Assembly: GCA_027485795.1 (NCBI GenBank)
Contig: JAIXQK010000045.1
Location: 1-47,853, forward strand
Direction of reading: 5' to 3'
Length of the DNA: 47,853 nt
DNA from: Oxalobacteraceae bacterium
GTDB taxonomy: Bacteria; Pseudomonadota; Gammaproteobacteria; Burkholderiales; Burkholderiaceae_D
Under the pieces are notes generated by a model. That model searched no databases, had not been told where the DNA came from, and worked only from the letters and a program-made list of their open reading frames with translations. Shown here piece after piece: positions 1-8,997 of this stretch. The translations under genes and the position numbers were made by a program. Positions within the stretch are counted from its first letter, which is position 1, and every line of letters starts with the position of its first letter.

Positions 1-1
1 G

Positions 2-238
2 ACTGCGATACCGCTACTGATGTTTGCCTATGGCGCTCGCCGTATCCCGCTGTCGCTGGTGGGTCTGTTGCAGTACATCGGGCCCAGTATTCAATTGCTG
101 CTCGGTGTGTGGCTGTTCAGCGAACCCTTTGGCGGGAACAAGCTGGCTGGCTTTGCGCTGATTTGGCTCGGGCTCGGGCTATTCTCCTGCGAGGCATTGC
201 TAAAGAACTGGCGGAATCGGGGCGGCGTGTCCGAGTAG
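2..238 (+). CDS. rarD: RarD/EamA-family drug-metabolite transporter, C-terminal fragment
   Basis: Only the last 78 codons are in the window; the reading frame is open from base 2 and ends with TAG. The visible part has two hydrophobic helices with the conserved run RIPLSLVGLLQYIGPSIQ, then LLGVWLFSEPF and GFALIWLGLGLFS. This order is typical of the end of RarD, an inner-membrane EamA-fold permease of about 300 aa and ten helices. RarD proteins are linked to chloramphenicol sensitivity, but their natural substrate is not settled. The gene lies 85 nt upstream of ettA on the same strand. The family call is sequence-based; transport function is inferred. Confidence 0.85.
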   Translation, partial: TAIPLLMFAYGARRIPLSLVGLLQYIGPSIQLLLGVWLFSEPFGGNKLAGFALIWLGLGLFSCEALLKNWRNRGGVSE

Positions 239-323
239 TGCTGGCATCCTGCCGCGCTTCGGGTATCCTCTACTGTTGTTGCAGCGTCCTGCTGCAAACT
301 CACCTCATCTGGTAAGCACATTC

Positions 324-1991
324 ATGGCTAATTACGTCTACACAATGCATCGCGTGGGCAAGATCGTTCCGCCCAAGCGTCAAATCCTGAAAGATGTTTC
401 ACTGTCCTTTTTCCCCGGCGCCAAGATCGGCGTGCTGGGCCTGAACGGCTCTGGCAAGTCGACGCTGCTGAAGATCATGGCCGGCCTCGATAAAGACATC
501 GAGGGCGAAGCCGTACCGATGCCGAATCTGAAAATCGGCCACCTGCCGCAAGAACCCGAGCTGAATCCCGACATGACCGTCCGACAAGAGGTCGAGAGCG
601 GGCTCGGCGAGGCCTTTGAAGCGCGTGCCAAGCTGGAGCAGGTATACGCCGCTTACGCCGAGCCAGACGCAGACTTTGATGCGCTGGCAAAAGAACAGGA
701 ACGACTAGAGGCGATCATTTCGGCGGCCGACGGTGGCAATCTCGAATTACAGCTGGAAGTTGCGGCGGATGCGCTGCGCCTGCCGCCGTGGGATGCCCAA
801 ATCGGCGTTTTGTCTGGCGGCGAGAAGCGGCGTGTGGCGCTTTGCAAGCTGCTGCTGTCACAGCCCGACATGTTGCTGCTGGACGAGCCCACCAACCACC
901 TCGACGCCGAATCGGTTGACTGGCTAGAGCAATTCCTACAGCGTTTCTCAGGCACGGTGGTTGCGATCACCCACGATCGCTACTTCCTCGACAATGCCGC
1001 CGAGTGGATTCTGGAACTCGACCGTGGCCATGGCATCCCGTGGAAAGGTAATTACTCTTCTTGGCTGGAGCAAAAAGAAGGCCGTCTGAAGCAAGAAGAG
1101 GCGACCGAATCCGCACGGCAAAAAGCCTTGAAGAAAGAACTAGAGTGGGTACGACAAAACCCGAAAGGCCGGCAGGCTAAAAGCAAGGCGCGTATCGCGC
1201 GCTTCAATGAGCTGTCTGAGTACGAATACCAGAAGCGTAATGAGACCCAGGAAATTTTTATCCCGGTCGCCGAGCGCCTAGGTAATGAAGTCATTGAGTT
1301 CAAAGGGGTCAGCAAAGGCTTTGGTGATCGGCTGCTGATTGACAACCTGTCTTTCAAAGTTCCGCCAGGCGCGATCGTCGGCATCATCGGTCCGAATGGC
1401 GCCGGTAAATCGACGCTGTTCCGTTTGATATCGGGCAAGGAGCAGCCCGACACTGGCGAGATTGTGGTCGGGCCTACCGTCAAGGTGTCAGTCGTCGATC
1501 AGTCGCGTGCCGAGCTCGACAATAAAAAATCCGTGTTCGACGACGTCGCCGGTGGCGCTGACTTGATCACGGTGGGTCGCTTCGAGATGCCGTCGCGCGC
1601 CTATCTTGGCCGCTTCAACTTCAAGGGCGCTGATCAGCAAAAAATCGTTGGCAATCTCTCCGGTGGCGAGCGTGGCCGTCTGCATCTCGCCAAGACGCTG
1701 ATGCAGGGCGGGAATATGCTGCTGCTGGATGAACCGTCTAACGATCTGGATGTCGAGACCTTACGCGCGCTGGAAGATGCACTACTTGAGTTTGCGGGTA
1801 GCGTGATGGTCATCTCGCATGATCGCTGGTTCCTCGACCGTATCGCCACGCATATTCTTGCGTTCGAAGGAGAGTCGCAAGTCGTATTCTTCGATGGTAA
1901 CTATCAAGAGTATGAAGCGGATAAGAAAAAACGGCTCGGCGAAGAAGGTGCCAAGCCGAAGCGTCTGCGCTACAAGCCACTGCGCACCTAA
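324..1991 (+). CDS. ettA: Energy-dependent translational throttle protein EttA (ABC-F ATPase)
   Basis: This 555-aa cytoplasmic ABC-F protein has two ATPase domains and no membrane segment. Walker A motifs are GLNGSGKST (residues 39-47) and GPNGAGKST (about 355-363), and both halves carry LSGGE signatures (VLSGGEKRR, NLSGGERGR) followed by LLLDEP. The charged linker around residues 240-310 corresponds to the ABC-F interdomain linker. Known family role: EttA binds the ribosomal E site and gates entry into elongation according to the ATP/ADP ratio. Start ATG 324 (MANYVYTMHR) is preferred over the in-frame upstream ATG 276 because it gives the usual family N-terminus and length. The ROK gene follows after only 3 nt, so the two are probably co-transcribed. 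Confidence 0.95.
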   Translation: MANYVYTMHRVGKIVPPKRQILKDVSLSFFPGAKIGVLGLNGSGKSTLLKIMAGLDKDIEGEAVPMPNLKIGHLPQEPELNPDMTVRQEVESGLGEAFEARAKLEQVYAAYAEPDADFDALAKEQERLEAIISAADGGNLELQLEVAADALRLPPWDAQIGVLSGGEKRRVALCKLLLSQPDMLLLDEPTNHLDAESVDWLEQFLQRFSGTVVAITHDRYFLDNAAEWILELDRGHGIPWKGNYSSWLEQKEGRLKQEEATESARQKALKKELEWVRQNPKGRQAKSKARIARFNELSEYEYQKRNETQEIFIPVAERLGNEVIEFKGVSKGFGDRLLIDNLSFKVPPGAIVGIIGPNGAGKSTLFRLISGKEQPDTGEIVVGPTVKVSVVDQSRAELDNKKSVFDDVAGGADLITVGRFEMPSRAYLGRFNFKGADQQKIVGNLSGGERGRLHLAKTLMQGGNMLLLDEPSNDLDVETLRALEDALLEFAGSVMVISHDRWFLDRIATHILAFEGESQVVFFDGNYQEYEADKKKRLGEEGAKPKRLRYKPLRT

Positions 1992-1994
1992 ACC

Positions 1995-2978
1995 ATGTTC
2001 ATTGCCGCGCTCGACATCGGCGGCACCAAGATGGCCGCCTGCATCGCTGATGCAAGCGGCCCGCTGCTTCGGGTGACGCAAGCAACGCAGCGGTCCGGCC
2101 CACTAGACACAATCGCACGACAGGGCTTGCGACTGATCGACGCCTGCTGTGAGCAGCTTGGTATCGATCCCGCCTTGGTCGCTAGCGTGGGCGTCAGTAG
2201 CTGTGGCCCGTTTGCGCTGCGCGATGGTCTGCTGGGCTTTATGCCACCCAATCTCTGCGGTGGGTTGGCAAATGGCGATGATCTACCCAACGACTGGACA
2301 TTTCTCCCGCTGGAAGTAGTTTTACGCGAGCGATTTTCCACGGTGAATATCGTCAATGATTGTGTCGCGGGTTTGCATGGTGAACGCGCCTTTGGTCATG
2401 CACCTGCAAATTCTATTTATGTCACTTGGAGTACCGGTATAGGCTTCGGGCTATGTGTTGATGGCCATATTCTGAACGGTAAAGCCAATAACGCTGGTCA
2501 CGCGAGCCATATGCTGCTGACCGATGACGAAGCGGCACGCTGCGGCTGCGGTAATCAAGGTGATCTTGAAGGCTTGTTGGGCGGTCGTAATTTCGAGAAA
2601 CGACTCGGCAAACCGCTTGCCGTGATTTTTTCTGCGGCCCGTGATGGCGATACTGAAGCACTCAACACAGTAGCGTATGCCGCACACTGGTTTGGGCGCG
2701 CGCTGTATAACTTGGTCAGTATCCTTGATACCGAAGCCATCTTCGTCGGCGGCAGTGTGTGGCGACACAATGAAGACCTGCTCGCCCCCTTGGTGCAGCA
2801 AGAAATCAGCACGCGCTTCGAGGCACTTACAATCGGTGTACAGGTGCAGGGCGCCGTGTTGGGTGAGTTGGTGACAGACCTTGGCGCATTTGCACTGGTA
2901 ATGCCGCAGCCATGGATCGAGGGATGGCGCACCCAAAAGCCGTGGACAACGCTCGAATCTATAGCGCTCGCAGATTGA
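1995..2978 (+). CDS. ROK-family sugar kinase-like protein
   Basis: The 327-aa protein opens with ALDIGGTKMA, the ASKHA phosphate-binding loop of ROK proteins. It carries a second ATP-fold strand (NIVNDCVAGLHGE), the STGIGFG segment, and a zinc-knuckle-like CGCGNQGDLEGLLGG near residues 178-192. In canonical ROK kinases this knuckle is CxCGxxGCxE; here the third Cys position is Asp, so zinc binding may be altered. There is no N-terminal helix-turn-helix, which favours a kinase over a NagC-type repressor. The substrate (glucose, N-acetylglucosamine, N-acetylmannosamine or fructose) cannot be told from sequence. It starts 3 nt after ettA. The family is clear, the reaction is inferred. Confidence 0.8.
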   Translation: MFIAALDIGGTKMAACIADASGPLLRVTQATQRSGPLDTIARQGLRLIDACCEQLGIDPALVASVGVSSCGPFALRDGLLGFMPPNLCGGLANGDDLPNDWTFLPLEVVLRERFSTVNIVNDCVAGLHGERAFGHAPANSIYVTWSTGIGFGLCVDGHILNGKANNAGHASHMLLTDDEAARCGCGNQGDLEGLLGGRNFEKRLGKPLAVIFSAARDGDTEALNTVAYAAHWFGRALYNLVSILDTEAIFVGGSVWRHNEDLLAPLVQQEISTRFEALTIGVQVQGAVLGELVTDLGAFALVMPQPWIEGWRTQKPWTTLESIALAD

Positions 2979-3033
2979 GTACTGACTTCGTCCGCATGAA
3001 TAGGCTTCAAGAGCGAAAAAACTAAGCTACCGC

Positions 3034-3039
3034 TACAAT
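3034..3039 (+). promoter_or_regulatory. Possible -10 box for the ABC-2 transporter operon
   Basis: TACAAT lies 29 nt before the GTG start of the ABC ATPase, in the 90-nt gap after the ROK gene. No good -35 hexamer is found at 16-18 nt, so this is a weak call. Confidence 0.3.
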
Positions 3040-3068
3040 CCGGCGTCAAGAAAAATAAAATTATCCCT

Positions 3069-3818
3069 GTGACCCCTCTCTTCCCTGACCCGCTTGTCAT
3101 CGACAAGCTAAGCAAAAATTTTGGCGCACGAAAGGCAGTCGATCAGGTCAGCTTTTCCGTTGCTGCGGGCGAGTTTGTCGCCCTGCTCGGCCCAAACGCC
3201 GCTGGCAAATCAACCTTGTTTCAAATTTTGTCTGGCTTGTTCGTCGCTGACGGTGGAAGCGCGCGCGTGACAGGCAACGATATTAGTCGCGATCCGATCA
3301 AGGCACTGGCGGATTTATCGATCGTGTTTCAGCAGCCTGCACTCGACCTCGATTTATCGGTACAGGCTAATTGTCGTTTTCAAACTGATCTGCATGGCAT
3401 TGCTCGTGCGGAGGCCCAGCAGCGCATTAATCACTGGCTGGATCGATTCAAATTGAGCGACCGTGCCAATGACGCGTGTCGCAATCTCTCTGGCGGCACA
3501 CGCCGCAAAGTTGAGCTGGCCCGCGCGCTGCTATCGCAACCGCAGTTGCTACTCATGGATGAGGCCACCGTCGGTATCGATCCTGCTTCTCGCGCGGCGA
3601 TTATTGCGGATGTCAAGGCGCTATGCCGCGAACGTGCCATGGGTGTGCTGTGGGCCACACATCTGGTGGACGAAGCAGAGGCAGCTGATCGTATCGTCGT
3701 GATGGCCGCTGGCACCGTGCGCTTCGATGGCGCTGCTACGGAGCTGATGAAACAGTCCGGGCATGGCACGCTGCTCGATGCCTTTCTGCACCTCACAAAA
3801 GCAGAGGCTAAAGCATGA
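3069..3818 (+). CDS. ABC-2 type transporter, ATP-binding subunit (PQQ-cluster associated)
   Basis: This 249-aa cytoplasmic ATPase has Walker A GPNAAGKST, signature NLSGGTRRK, Walker B LLLMDEATVGID and H-loop WATHLVDEAEAAD. The motif set is that of the CcmA/DrrA class that energises ABC-2 permeases. Start codon is GTG. The gene ends with ATGA shared with the permease start, showing translational coupling. The pair converges on pqqBCDE. ATPase/permease pairs of this kind often sit beside PQQ genes or PQQ-dependent alcohol oxidation genes (PedABC-like), so export or import linked to PQQ-dependent oxidation is a reasonable inference, but the cargo is unknown. Confidence 0.85.
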   Translation: MTPLFPDPLVIDKLSKNFGARKAVDQVSFSVAAGEFVALLGPNAAGKSTLFQILSGLFVADGGSARVTGNDISRDPIKALADLSIVFQQPALDLDLSVQANCRFQTDLHGIARAEAQQRINHWLDRFKLSDRANDACRNLSGGTRRKVELARALLSQPQLLLMDEATVGIDPASRAAIIADVKALCRERAMGVLWATHLVDEAEAADRIVVMAAGTVRFDGAATELMKQSGHGTLLDAFLHLTKAEAKA

Positions 3819-4618
3819 GACTAATGCACGCTCGTCTTGCGCTGGCCGCGATTGCGGGGCGCGAGGTCCACAAATTCTTGCGGCAACCGGGCCGACTTGC
3901 ATCGTCCTTGGTGCGTCCACTGCTGTGGATGGTGGTATTTGCCGCCGGCTTTCGTCAGATGCCGGATCTCGGCACGGTCATGCCATTTGATGCTGGCCTT
4001 GATTACCGTTTGTATATGGTGCCGGGTCTGGCGCTGATGGTGTGCCTGTTCAACGGCATGCAATCCTCATTGGCGATGGTGTACGACCGTGAGATGGGCG
4101 TGATGCGACTACTACTCACCGCGCCTTTGCCACGTGCCTACCTGCTCGCCTGCAAGCTGATGGGCGGTGCTTTTCTATCCGTCATTCAGGCCCTGGCTTT
4201 CATGATTCTGGTCGTCGTATGGCAGATCGGATTATCGCCCTGGCAGGTGCTGACTTCGTTGCCCGCACTGATCGCGGGTGCTCTGATGCTGTCAGCGTTC
4301 GGCTTGATGCTGTCGGTGTATATCCGTCAGCTGGAAAATTTCGCCGGCACCATGAACTTCGTGATTTTCCCGATGTTTTTCTTGTCATCGGCGCTGTATC
4401 CGATCGGTCGCATGCGCGACGCCGGTGCGAATTGGATTTATCAGATTTCTGCGCTCAACCCATTTACTCATGCGGTCGAGTCAGTGCGCTATGCGCTGTA
4501 TGGTGAGATCTCGGGCTCTTTGCTGGTCGTGCTGGCAGCAACGCTGGTGTTCTACTGGATTGCAGCGGCGGGCTATGACCCGCAACGCGGGCTAATCAAA
4601 TCGGCGCGCGGTGGCTGA
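3815..4618 (+). CDS. ABC-2 type transporter, permease subunit
   Basis: The 267-aa inner-membrane protein has about six hydrophobic helices. It begins with a cytoplasmic amphipathic segment (AGREVHKFLRQPGRLASSLV), then LLWMVVFAAGF, and contains the ABC-2 motif region VYDREMGVMRLLLTAPLPR, followed by FFLSSALYPIGRM and a typical LNPFTHAVESVRYAL stretch. It overlaps the ATPase stop by 4 nt (ATGA), so both subunits form one transporter. Only 34 nt separate its stop from that of convergent pqqE. Substrate is unknown; linkage to PQQ metabolism is inferred from position only. Confidence 0.85.
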   Translation: MRLMHARLALAAIAGREVHKFLRQPGRLASSLVRPLLWMVVFAAGFRQMPDLGTVMPFDAGLDYRLYMVPGLALMVCLFNGMQSSLAMVYDREMGVMRLLLTAPLPRAYLLACKLMGGAFLSVIQALAFMILVVVWQIGLSPWQVLTSLPALIAGALMLSAFGLMLSVYIRQLENFAGTMNFVIFPMFFLSSALYPIGRMRDAGANWIYQISALNPFTHAVESVRYALYGEISGSLLVVLAATLVFYWIAAAGYDPQRGLIKSARGG

Positions 4619-4652
4619 GCCTTTCACTCGCGCGACGATCTGATCGCCTGGT

Positions 4653-5813
4653 TTAAGAGATTTGCTTCTCAGCTTCCGATGCGATACGCAGGGAGTTCAT
4701 ATCATTACGGAACACCAGCGGTTTTTCCTCAACTGGCCGGTTTGTCGTTTTCAGCACGATCTGCTTGACCACATCATGCGACGGTGACTTTCCGCACACT
4801 GGATCAGCATTTTGCGCATCGCCTGTGAGCGCAAATGCCTGACAACGACAACCACCGAAATCTTTTTCTTTTTCCGGACATGTACGGCATGGCTCTTTCA
4901 TCCAGTCGTAGCCACGGAAGCGATTAAACGCATCACTGTTGTACCAGATGTCTTCCATCGTATGCTCGGTCACATTCGGGAATGTAATACCGGGCAACGA
5001 CTGCGCTGCATGGCACGGTAAAGCGCTACCGTCAGCCGCAACAGCGAGAAACACCGAGCCCCAACCATTCATGCAAGCCTTAGGCTTATCTTCGAAGAGG
5101 TCCGGCACCACGAACAATAGCTTTAGCTTGTTACCGAGCTTGGCGCGGTACTCCTGAACCGTTGCCTCGGCACGCACCAGCTGCTCGCGTGTGGGCATCA
5201 ATTGATCACGATTCACGCTAGCCCAGGCGTAGTACTGGGTATTTGCCAGCTCCAGATACTCCACCCCCATATCGACCGCCATTTCAATAATGCGGCCGAT
5301 ATGGTCAAGGTTATAGCGGTGCAGAACTACATTCAGCACCATCGGGTAGTCGTATTTCTTAATCAGCGCCGCAACGCGTGACTTCAGATCGAAAGTCTTG
5401 GTACTCGACAGGAAATCATTCATCTCCTTGGTCGAATCCTGGAACGACAGCTGAATGTGATCCAGCCCGAGTTCTTTCATTTTCGAGATGCGCGCCTCGG
5501 TCAAACCAACGCCCGAGGTGATCAGGTTGGTGTAATAACCGAGCTGATGCGCCTCGCCAATCAGCTCTTCAAGATCATCACGAACCAGCGGTTCACCGCC
5601 GGAGAAGCCCAACTGCGCAGCGCCGAGTTTACGTGCTTGGCGCAGCACCTCTTTCCATTGCTCGGTGCTGAGTTCTTTTTTATTGGCTGCGTAGTTCAGC
5701 GGGTTGTAGCAAAACACGCAATGCAACGGGCAGCGATAAGTAACTTCCGCCAGTAGCCAAAGTGGTGGCGGTATTTTTGTAGTCTCAGACAATCCAGCCT
5801 CGCTCGGTTGCAA
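4653..5813 (-). CDS. pqqE: PqqA peptide cyclase PqqE (radical SAM/SPASM)
   Basis: The 386-aa enzyme forms the Glu-Tyr C-C crosslink in PqqA, the first step of pyrroloquinoline quinone synthesis, working with the chaperone PqqD. Radical-SAM cysteines are C28, C32 and C35 (CPLHCVFC). SAM-contacting GFSGGEP is present. The SPASM region keeps its cysteines ([38 protein letters not shown]). The ATG start overlaps the end of pqqD by 29 nt. An alternative TTG start at 5792 would give the family-like N-terminus [10 protein letters not shown] with a GAGG upstream, so the true start is uncertain. Last gene of pqqBCDE. Confidence 0.95.
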   Translation of the reverse strand: MQPSEAGLSETTKIPPPLWLLAEVTYRCPLHCVFCYNPLNYAANKKELSTEQWKEVLRQARKLGAAQLGFSGGEPLVRDDLEELIGEAHQLGYYTNLITSGVGLTEARISKMKELGLDHIQLSFQDSTKEMNDFLSSTKTFDLKSRVAALIKKYDYPMVLNVVLHRYNLDHIGRIIEMAVDMGVEYLELANTQYYAWASVNRDQLMPTREQLVRAEATVQEYRAKLGNKLKLLFVVPDLFEDKPKACMNGWGSVFLAVAADGSALPCHAAQSLPGITFPNVTEHTMEDIWYNSDAFNRFRGYDWMKEPCRTCPEKEKDFGGCRCQAFALTGDAQNADPVCGKSPSHDVVKQIVLKTTNRPVEEKPLVFRNDMNSLRIASEAEKQIS

Positions 5814-6060
5814 TTTCTAAAAATCCGATCACGTCTTTTTCCAACCCTTGCACATTGAAGGTTTGCTCAAGGTCCGCGACAATCGCGGGCACATCGCGCT
5901 CGCCATCGCAGCGCTTCAAAATCTCTGAAGCACTTTGGTTCAGTTGAACCATGCCTTCCGGGTAAAGCAATACCCAATTTTGCTGCGCCTCTTCATATTG
6001 CATGCGAAACAATCTGGCCAACTTCGGCTTGCTCGAGGGATCAATCATCGGTGCGCTCAT
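5785..6060 (-). CDS. pqqD: PqqD, peptide chaperone for PqqA
   Basis: The 91-aa protein is a small winged-helix RiPP-recognition protein that binds the PqqA precursor and presents it to PqqE. Visible family features are [36 protein letters not shown] and [10 protein letters not shown]. Start ATG 6060 (MSAPMIDPS) overlaps the pqqC stop as ATGA and gives the usual length of about 90 aa; the frame is open 12 codons further upstream, but that part lies inside pqqC. It overlaps pqqE downstream, so C, D and E are translationally coupled. Confidence 0.93.
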   Translation of the reverse strand: MSAPMIDPSSKPKLARLFRMQYEEAQQNWVLLYPEGMVQLNQSASEILKRCDGERDVPAIVADLEQTFNVQGLEKDVIGFLEIATERGWIV

Positions 6061-6767
6061 GGATATGCCTTCTCGATAGCATCCGAGATCTGCCACAGTA
6101 CGTCGAGCTTGAATTGCAATATTTCGAGCGCACGCTCTTGCTGCTCACGCGTCGTGAAGTACTCCAGCGTAACTTCCAAGCCATGCTCGACATCGCGCAG
6201 CGCGAGCGGTACCCGCGTACGGAAGTAGGCAAGTCCTTCGTCTTTCACCCACGGATAGTGCGTGGGCCAATTCGCGAGTCGGTCTTTGTGAATTTTTGGT
6301 GCAAACATCTCAGTCAGTGATGAGCAAACTGCCTCTTGCCAGGGCCGCTGACGCGCAAAATTCACGTAAGCGTCGACGGCGAATTTCACACCGGGCACCA
6401 CTTTCTTCAATGACCAAAGCTCGTCACGCGGGATCCCAACGGCGTCACCTAGGCGCGACCACGCTTCGATGCCACCTTCTTTTTCACCATAGCCATCGTG
6501 ATCAAGAATACGATCAACCCATTTGCGACGAACCTCGCGATCCGGGCAGTTCGACATGATCGCCGCATCCTTCATCGGGATCATGGTCTGATAGTAGAAA
6601 CGATTAATGACCCAACCACGGATTTGATCGGGCGTCAGCTTGCCTTCGTTCATCCGAATATTGAATGGATGATTGATATGGTAGTTATCGCCTTTCGCGC
6701 GTAGCTTTGCTTCGAATTCTTCGCGGCTCCAAGGCATTTGTTCTTCAAGTTTGGTCGGTGCGTTCAT
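6057..6767 (-). CDS. pqqC: Pyrroloquinoline-quinone synthase PqqC
   Basis: The 236-aa cofactorless oxidase catalyses the last step, ring closure and eight-electron oxidation to PQQ. The all-helical TENA/THI-4-like fold is recognised from [36 protein letters not shown], the RILDHDGY segment and [14 protein letters not shown]. Start ATG 6767 (MNAPTKLEE) has GAGGA six bases upstream. The in-frame GTG at 6779, which overlaps the pqqB stop, has no such site and was not chosen. Its stop overlaps the pqqD start (ATGA). Confidence 0.95.
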   Translation of the reverse strand: MNAPTKLEEQMPWSREEFEAKLRAKGDNYHINHPFNIRMNEGKLTPDQIRGWVINRFYYQTMIPMKDAAIMSNCPDREVRRKWVDRILDHDGYGEKEGGIEAWSRLGDAVGIPRDELWSLKKVVPGVKFAVDAYVNFARQRPWQEAVCSSLTEMFAPKIHKDRLANWPTHYPWVKDEGLAYFRTRVPLALRDVEHGLEVTLEYFTTREQQERALEILQFKLDVLWQISDAIEKAYP

Positions 6768-6775
6768 TGCATTCC

Positions 6776-7708
6776 TCACAGTTCAATTTCCATACCGTCG
6801 AAGGCGACTTCAATGCCGTGCTGCGCTAACGTCGCGCGCTCCGCTGAGTCTTCATTCAGGATGGGATTGGTATTGTTGATGTGAATAAGCACCTTGCGAC
6901 GCGCGCCGATGCCATCCAGCACCTCAATCATGCCGCCAGGGCCGGACACTTGTAGATGCCCCATGTCGGCAGCGGTTTTTTGCGTCAACCCCAAGGTGAT
7001 CATCTCGTCGCCGGTCCATACCGTACCATCGACCAGCACACAGTCGGCTTGTTGCATTGCCTGCAGCACATGGGGCTCGATCTCACCAAGGCCCGGGGCG
7101 TAGAAGACTTTCTTGCCGGTAGCTATGCTTTCGATCATGAGCCCATTGTTATCGCCCGGGCCAGGGTTGTTACGGTGCGGCGAGTACGGCGGCGCTTTAC
7201 TCTTTAATGGCATAGGATGGAAACGAATGCCGTCAATGCCCGGCACTTCGATCGGTGCGAAATGGGTCTCGTCTGCGGACAACCCTTCGATCGCGTGACG
7301 CTCCACGCCGCAGTAGTGCGAAAGTACTTTGGCGAGCGGCAGGCCGTGGTTGAGGTCGTCCCACACCGATTCGGTACAGTACAAATTCATTTTTTTGCGA
7401 CCTTCCCGCAGCATCAACAAGCCGGTAATGTGATCGATCTGGGCATCCATCACCATCACTGCGGCGATGCCGGAGTCACGAATTGCACGCGCGGGCTGCA
7501 GTGCCGGGTTGGATCGGATCTGCTGCAAGATATCCGGCGACGCGTTGATCAGCACCCAATCGGTGCCATTGGAGGACACCGCGATCGAAGATTGCGTTCG
7601 CGGTTTTGCATTGATGCTGCCTTTTCGCAGGCCTGCACAATTCGGGCAGTTGCAATTCCATTGCGGGTAACCACCACCCGCTGCAGAGCCAAGTACCAGG
7701 ATTTTCAT
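6776..7708 (-). CDS. pqqB: PqqB, metallo-beta-lactamase-fold PQQ biosynthesis protein
   Basis: The 310-aa protein starts [20 protein letters not shown], the family hallmark. It carries a CPNC zinc-site motif just after, then [19 protein letters not shown], which supplies fold-conserved metal ligands, and [12 protein letters not shown] near the end. PqqB hydroxylates the tyrosine ring of the crosslinked PqqA-derived dipeptide. The reading frame is open far upstream, but the family start is ATG 7708. It heads the four-gene cluster; the eight bases between its stop and the pqqC ATG hold the pqqC ribosome site. No pqqA is visible upstream. Confidence 0.95.
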   Translation of the reverse strand: MKILVLGSAAGGGYPQWNCNCPNCAGLRKGSINAKPRTQSSIAVSSNGTDWVLINASPDILQQIRSNPALQPARAIRDSGIAAVMVMDAQIDHITGLLMLREGRKKMNLYCTESVWDDLNHGLPLAKVLSHYCGVERHAIEGLSADETHFAPIEVPGIDGIRFHPMPLKSKAPPYSPHRNNPGPGDNNGLMIESIATGKKVFYAPGLGEIEPHVLQAMQQADCVLVDGTVWTGDEMITLGLTQKTAADMGHLQVSGPGGMIEVLDGIGARRKVLIHINNTNPILNEDSAERATLAQHGIEVAFDGMEIEL

Positions 7709-7983
7709 GATTTTCAGGATATCGTTTTCATTGGTGCGCCTAGGTCTCGCTGTGTAGTTCGGTTGACCAGACACATTACTGTGGCGTCGCTCTCGGTGAA
7801 TTAAGACGGCACTCGTCCAGATCAAAACCGTAACCGGTGCATAATCGATCTTGCTTGTGCGCCACGCCAAGCTGCTGTTTTCCCTCGCAGCGGCAGCGTT
7901 TTCGCCGATCTTGATATAAGCGCCGGCTGTTTGTCTTTGAACGCCAAACCGTACCATTTTATCGCCGACCCCGTAAAAAGAGC
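7709..7983. other. Divergent intergenic region pqqB/pip; pqqA not seen
   Basis: These 275 bases separate the pqqB and pip starts. pqqA normally precedes pqqB and encodes a 22-39 aa peptide with an E-x3-Y core. Reading all three minus-strand frames shows no short ORF with that core. The stretch should hold the pqq and pip promoters, but I see no convincing -35/-10 pair for either. An AAAGAG before the pip ATG is its likely ribosome site. Confidence 0.5.
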
Positions 7984-8931
7984 ATGCCACCTAACGCCTT
8001 CGACCAGCAGATGCTCGACACCGGTGACGGACACCGCCTGTACTTTGCGCAATACGGCAAGGCCAACGCGCCCGCCGCCGTCGTGCTGCATGGTGGCCCC
8101 GGGAGTGGGACTTCACCGTCTGTGCTGGAGTGGTTCGACCTGAGTCGACACCGTGTAGTTCTGTTTGATCAACGAGGCGCAGGGCAGTCGCAGCCGCAAG
8201 GTGAACTTGCCAATAACGATAGCCAGCGACTGGTCGCCGATATTGAGTTGATTCGCGCTCATCTTGGTATTGAACAGTGGATGGTGGTGGGCGGATCCTG
8301 GGGGGCGACGCTCGCGCTGATGTACGCCGCTGCGCACGCAGATCGCATCCGTGGGCTGGTGTTGCGCGGTAGCTTTTTAGCGAGCGAGCGCGAGCTGCGG
8401 TGGTTTTTTCATTCGCTGCGAGCCATGGTACCCGTCGCTTGGGCTCAAATGACCCATGGCTGGAGCGAGCCGCAGCAAGCGGAAGTACTGCGAACACTAT
8501 CGCAAGCGCTGCTGGGTAATGACGCTGCAGCGGCTAACGATGCCGCGCTACGTTGGGGCAACTACGAGACGGCGCTCATGCGGGCGATGGATGGGAAACT
8601 GGATTCACCAGCAACATCTACAAAAACAGACGCGCCCGTGTCAGCGCGCACGCTAGGTAAGTACCGCTTACAGGCGCACTACCTGTCACAGCATTGTTTT
8701 TGTACGGAGGCCGATTTACTGCAGGCGGCCGCGGCATTGCGCGACAAGCCGATGGTGATTATTCACGGCACCCACGATCTGATCTGCCCGCCGGAAAACG
8801 CCATAAAGTTAAAGGTGGCAAACCCGCAGGCGCGTCTGATGTGGGTTGAGCGGGGTACCCATACCCCCGCTGATCCGTTAATTGCTGTGGCGTTGCAGCA
8901 TGCCATTGCCGAGCTGCGGCAGGCCGGCTAG
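7984..8931 (+). CDS. pip: Proline iminopeptidase (alpha/beta hydrolase, family S33)
   Basis: The 315-aa cytoplasmic enzyme removes N-terminal proline from peptides. It shows the oxyanion motif HGGPGSG near residue 36, then [11 protein letters not shown], the nucleophile elbow GGSWGAT with the catalytic Ser, the acid in GTHDLICP, and the His in VERGTHTP. The cap domain contains the WGNYE segment typical of S33 prolyl aminopeptidases. Length matches the family (310-320 aa). It is transcribed alone and diverges from pqqB. A hairpin terminator follows its stop. Related S33 enzymes act on other small amides, so substrate identity is inferred. Confidence 0.9.
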   Translation: MPPNAFDQQMLDTGDGHRLYFAQYGKANAPAAVVLHGGPGSGTSPSVLEWFDLSRHRVVLFDQRGAGQSQPQGELANNDSQRLVADIELIRAHLGIEQWMVVGGSWGATLALMYAAAHADRIRGLVLRGSFLASERELRWFFHSLRAMVPVAWAQMTHGWSEPQQAEVLRTLSQALLGNDAAAANDAALRWGNYETALMRAMDGKLDSPATSTKTDAPVSARTLGKYRLQAHYLSQHCFCTEADLLQAAAALRDKPMVIIHGTHDLICPPENAIKLKVANPQARLMWVERGTHTPADPLIAVALQHAIAELRQAG

Positions 8932-8942
8932 TTGCTTCGGCC

Positions 8943-8978
8943 CGCCTCTGACCGCGCAATGTTCTGGGCGGTCAGGCG
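8943..8978. terminator. Bidirectional hairpin between pip and the outer-membrane protein gene
   Basis: CGCCTCTGACCGC pairs with GCGGTCAGGCG (one bulged C) around a 12-nt loop. It lies in the 66-nt gap between two convergent genes. No long T-run follows on either side, so termination strength is uncertain. Confidence 0.6.
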
Positions 8979-8997
8979 AGACGTCGGTTACCTCAAC

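Noticed and set aside
7709-7800. A minus-strand stretch reading P-N-Y-T in the pqqB upstream frame, faintly like the start of PqqA
   Set aside because: It lacks the E-x3-Y core, has no start codon at the right place and runs into pqqB; the match is a few residues only.
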